Assembly (NCBI GenBank): GCA_049317525.1
Contig: JBMOIC010000049.1
Coordinates: forward strand, 1 to 7,912
Origin: UBA961 sp049317525
GTDB taxonomy: Bacteria; Bacteroidota; Ignavibacteria; Kapaibacteriales; UBA961
Reading direction: 5' to 3'
Length of the DNA stretch: 7,912 nt
The notes under the pieces are model-generated. The model was not told where the DNA came from. It saw only the letters and a list, made by a program, of their open reading frames with translations, and made no database searches. Shown one piece after another: positions 6,656 to 7,912 of this stretch. The position numbers and the translations under genes are program-made. Every line of letters begins with the position of its first letter. Positions within the stretch are counted from its first letter, which is position 1.

Positions 6656-7912
6656 ATGAATTATACTTTGTTTATCTCTTGTTTGTATGTTTTGTGCTGT
6701 ATGTGCTTCTCTATGAAAGCAACTACATTAACTGTAGGAATTGGCCAACAATTTCCTGATCCAAGAACTGCTTGTTTATCTGCAAAGCCAGGCGATACTG
6801 TATTGATGTATCCTGCAGAATATAAAGGCGCATATTTTATTGAAAATATTAATGGTATTCAGAACACTCCGATTACTATAAGGGGAATTCACCGAGATAG
6901 TGTTGTCTTTTCTGGAGGTTCAGAATCCTTCCATTTTTCTGATTGCTCATATTTAATTATTGAGAATTTTACGATAAAAGGACAAACCAGCAATGGAATG
7001 AACTGTGATGATGCTGGAACATTTGATACACCAGCGCATCATATAATATTTCGAAATCTTACTTTTTCTACAATGAATGCAAGTGGAAATAATGATCAAT
7101 TAAAATTATCTGGTTTAGATGATTTTATTATTGAAGACTGTATATTTCAGGACGGTGCTGCTGGTGGAAGTGGAGTAGATATGGTTGGATGTCATAATGG
7201 AGTATTTAGAAAAAATACATTTAGTCGTCAGGGTTCCAATTGTATTCAGGCCAAAGGTGGTACCAGATTTATTCGCATTGAGCATAATTCATTTATAGAT
7301 GGAGGCCAGCGAGCATTGAATCTTGGTGGCTCAACTGGTTTGCAGTTTTTTCGTCCTTTAGACGCACCTTTTGAAGCTGCTGATATGCTTGTTCATGCAA
7401 ATATTTTTATTCGATCTACTACACCAATTGCTTATGTAGGATCTGTTCGTATAAAAGTTCAACACAATACAATTATCTTCCCAGAACGATGGATTTTTAG
7501 AATTCTTCAAGAAACAGTAGACCCAAACAGATTTTTAGCATGTGGCGATAATGTATTTCAGAATAATCTAATTGTGTTTAAATCAAGTATTTCTAGACAA
7601 GTTAATATTGGGGGAAATACAGCTCCTGAATCCTTTATTTTACGGAATAATTTATGGTATAATGTAGATAATCCTATTTCTTCCATATTACAAGAGCCTC
7701 AATTAAAGGAAAGCGGGGGAACATATGGCAAAGATCCATTATTAAAGAACATAGAATTTGGCGATTATCATCTTATGAATTCAAGCCCTGCAATTAGCGC
7801 TGGCTTCCCTTTATCCGATAATGGAGTAGATTTTGAAAATAAACCATTTAAGAATCCACCTTCTATTGGTGCATTTGAAGGAGATGAGATCTCTTCAATA
7901 TCATCTGAATCT
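6656..7912 (+). CDS. Exported right-handed parallel beta-helix protein, 3' end beyond the window
   Basis: Open from ATG 6656 to the window edge: 419 codons without a stop. The N-terminus (MNYTLFISCLYVLCCMCFSM) is a signal peptide of ordinary length with four Cys and no good lipobox; cleavage is likely around residue 19-22. Next come AKPGDTVLMYPAEYKG (43-58) and NTPITIRG (70-77), the typical entry to PL6/chondroitinase-B-like beta-helices. Repeated rungs follow, such as YLIIENFTIKG, HHIIFRNLTF, DFIIEDCIFQDG, GVFRKNTF and FIRIEHNSFIDGG. The end of the helix carries the DPLL (360), SPAISAG (377-383) and PSIGAFE (402-408) pattern found at the C-terminal edge of many such proteins; a sorting or anchoring domain could follow outside the window. 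Members are polysaccharide lyases, epimerases or adhesins; catalytic residues cannot be assigned. It lies 44 bases after the GT-A-like gene on the same strand and is probably in that operon. No strong ribosome site precedes ATG 6656, but later ATGs (6701, 6713) would destroy the signal peptide. Confidence 0.88.
   Translation, partial: MNYTLFISCLYVLCCMCFSMKATTLTVGIGQQFPDPRTACLSAKPGDTVLMYPAEYKGAYFIENINGIQNTPITIRGIHRDSVVFSGGSESFHFSDCSYLIIENFTIKGQTSNGMNCDDAGTFDTPAHHIIFRNLTFSTMNASGNNDQLKLSGLDDFIIEDCIFQDGAAGGSGVDMVGCHNGVFRKNTFSRQGSNCIQAKGGTRFIRIEHNSFIDGGQRALNLGGSTGLQFFRPLDAPFEAADMLVHANIFIRSTTPIAYVGSVRIKVQHNTIIFPERWIFRILQETVDPNRFLACGDNVFQNNLIVFKSSISRQVNIGGNTAPESFILRNNLWYNVDNPISSILQEPQLKESGGTYGKDPLLKNIEFGDYHLMNSSPAISAGFPLSDNGVDFENKPFKNPPSIGAFEGDEISSISSES

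Overview
The window is AT-rich DNA that most resembles a Gram-negative bacterium of the Bacteroidota/Chlorobi (FCB) kind. The main evidence is an outer-membrane TonB-dependent receptor that starts with a carboxypeptidase-D-regulatory-like domain, a layout typical of that group, alongside several signal-peptide-bearing exported proteins. The phylum is an inference from protein architecture; there is no rRNA or marker gene here.

Layout: 1-402 is a non-coding AT-rich stretch. From about 413 to 1489 (+) lies an exported transglutaminase-like protein with an intact Cys/His/Asp triad. Its ribosome binding site and signal peptide are clear, but no ATG, GTG or TTG stands where translation should begin. 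It converges on a 905-residue TonB-dependent receptor on the minus strand (4264-1547). The 57 bases between their stop codons hold one symmetric A-tract/hairpin/T-tract terminator that can serve both genes. Upstream of the receptor on the same strand is a possible 65-residue membrane protein (4551-4354, uncertain). A divergent intergenic region (4552-4749) follows and carries an imperfect inverted repeat.

From 4750 to the right edge the plus strand holds a compact run of three genes: a GT-B-like glycosyltransferase (4750-5796), a GT-A-like glycosyltransferase overlapping it by an ATGA (5793-6611), and, 44 bases on, an exported right-handed parallel beta-helix protein (6656 to beyond 7912, cut by the window edge). 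Together they look like part of a surface or extracellular glycan locus: two cytoplasmic sugar-transfer enzymes plus a secreted protein of a fold used by polysaccharide lyases, epimerases and surface adhesins. The substrate cannot be read from the sequence.

I found no tRNA, rRNA, CRISPR array, insertion sequence or attachment site. No clearly undescribed system is evident. The points most worth a second look are the missing start codon of the transglutaminase gene, the glycosyltransferase/beta-helix module, and two helix-prone loop insertions in the receptor barrel.
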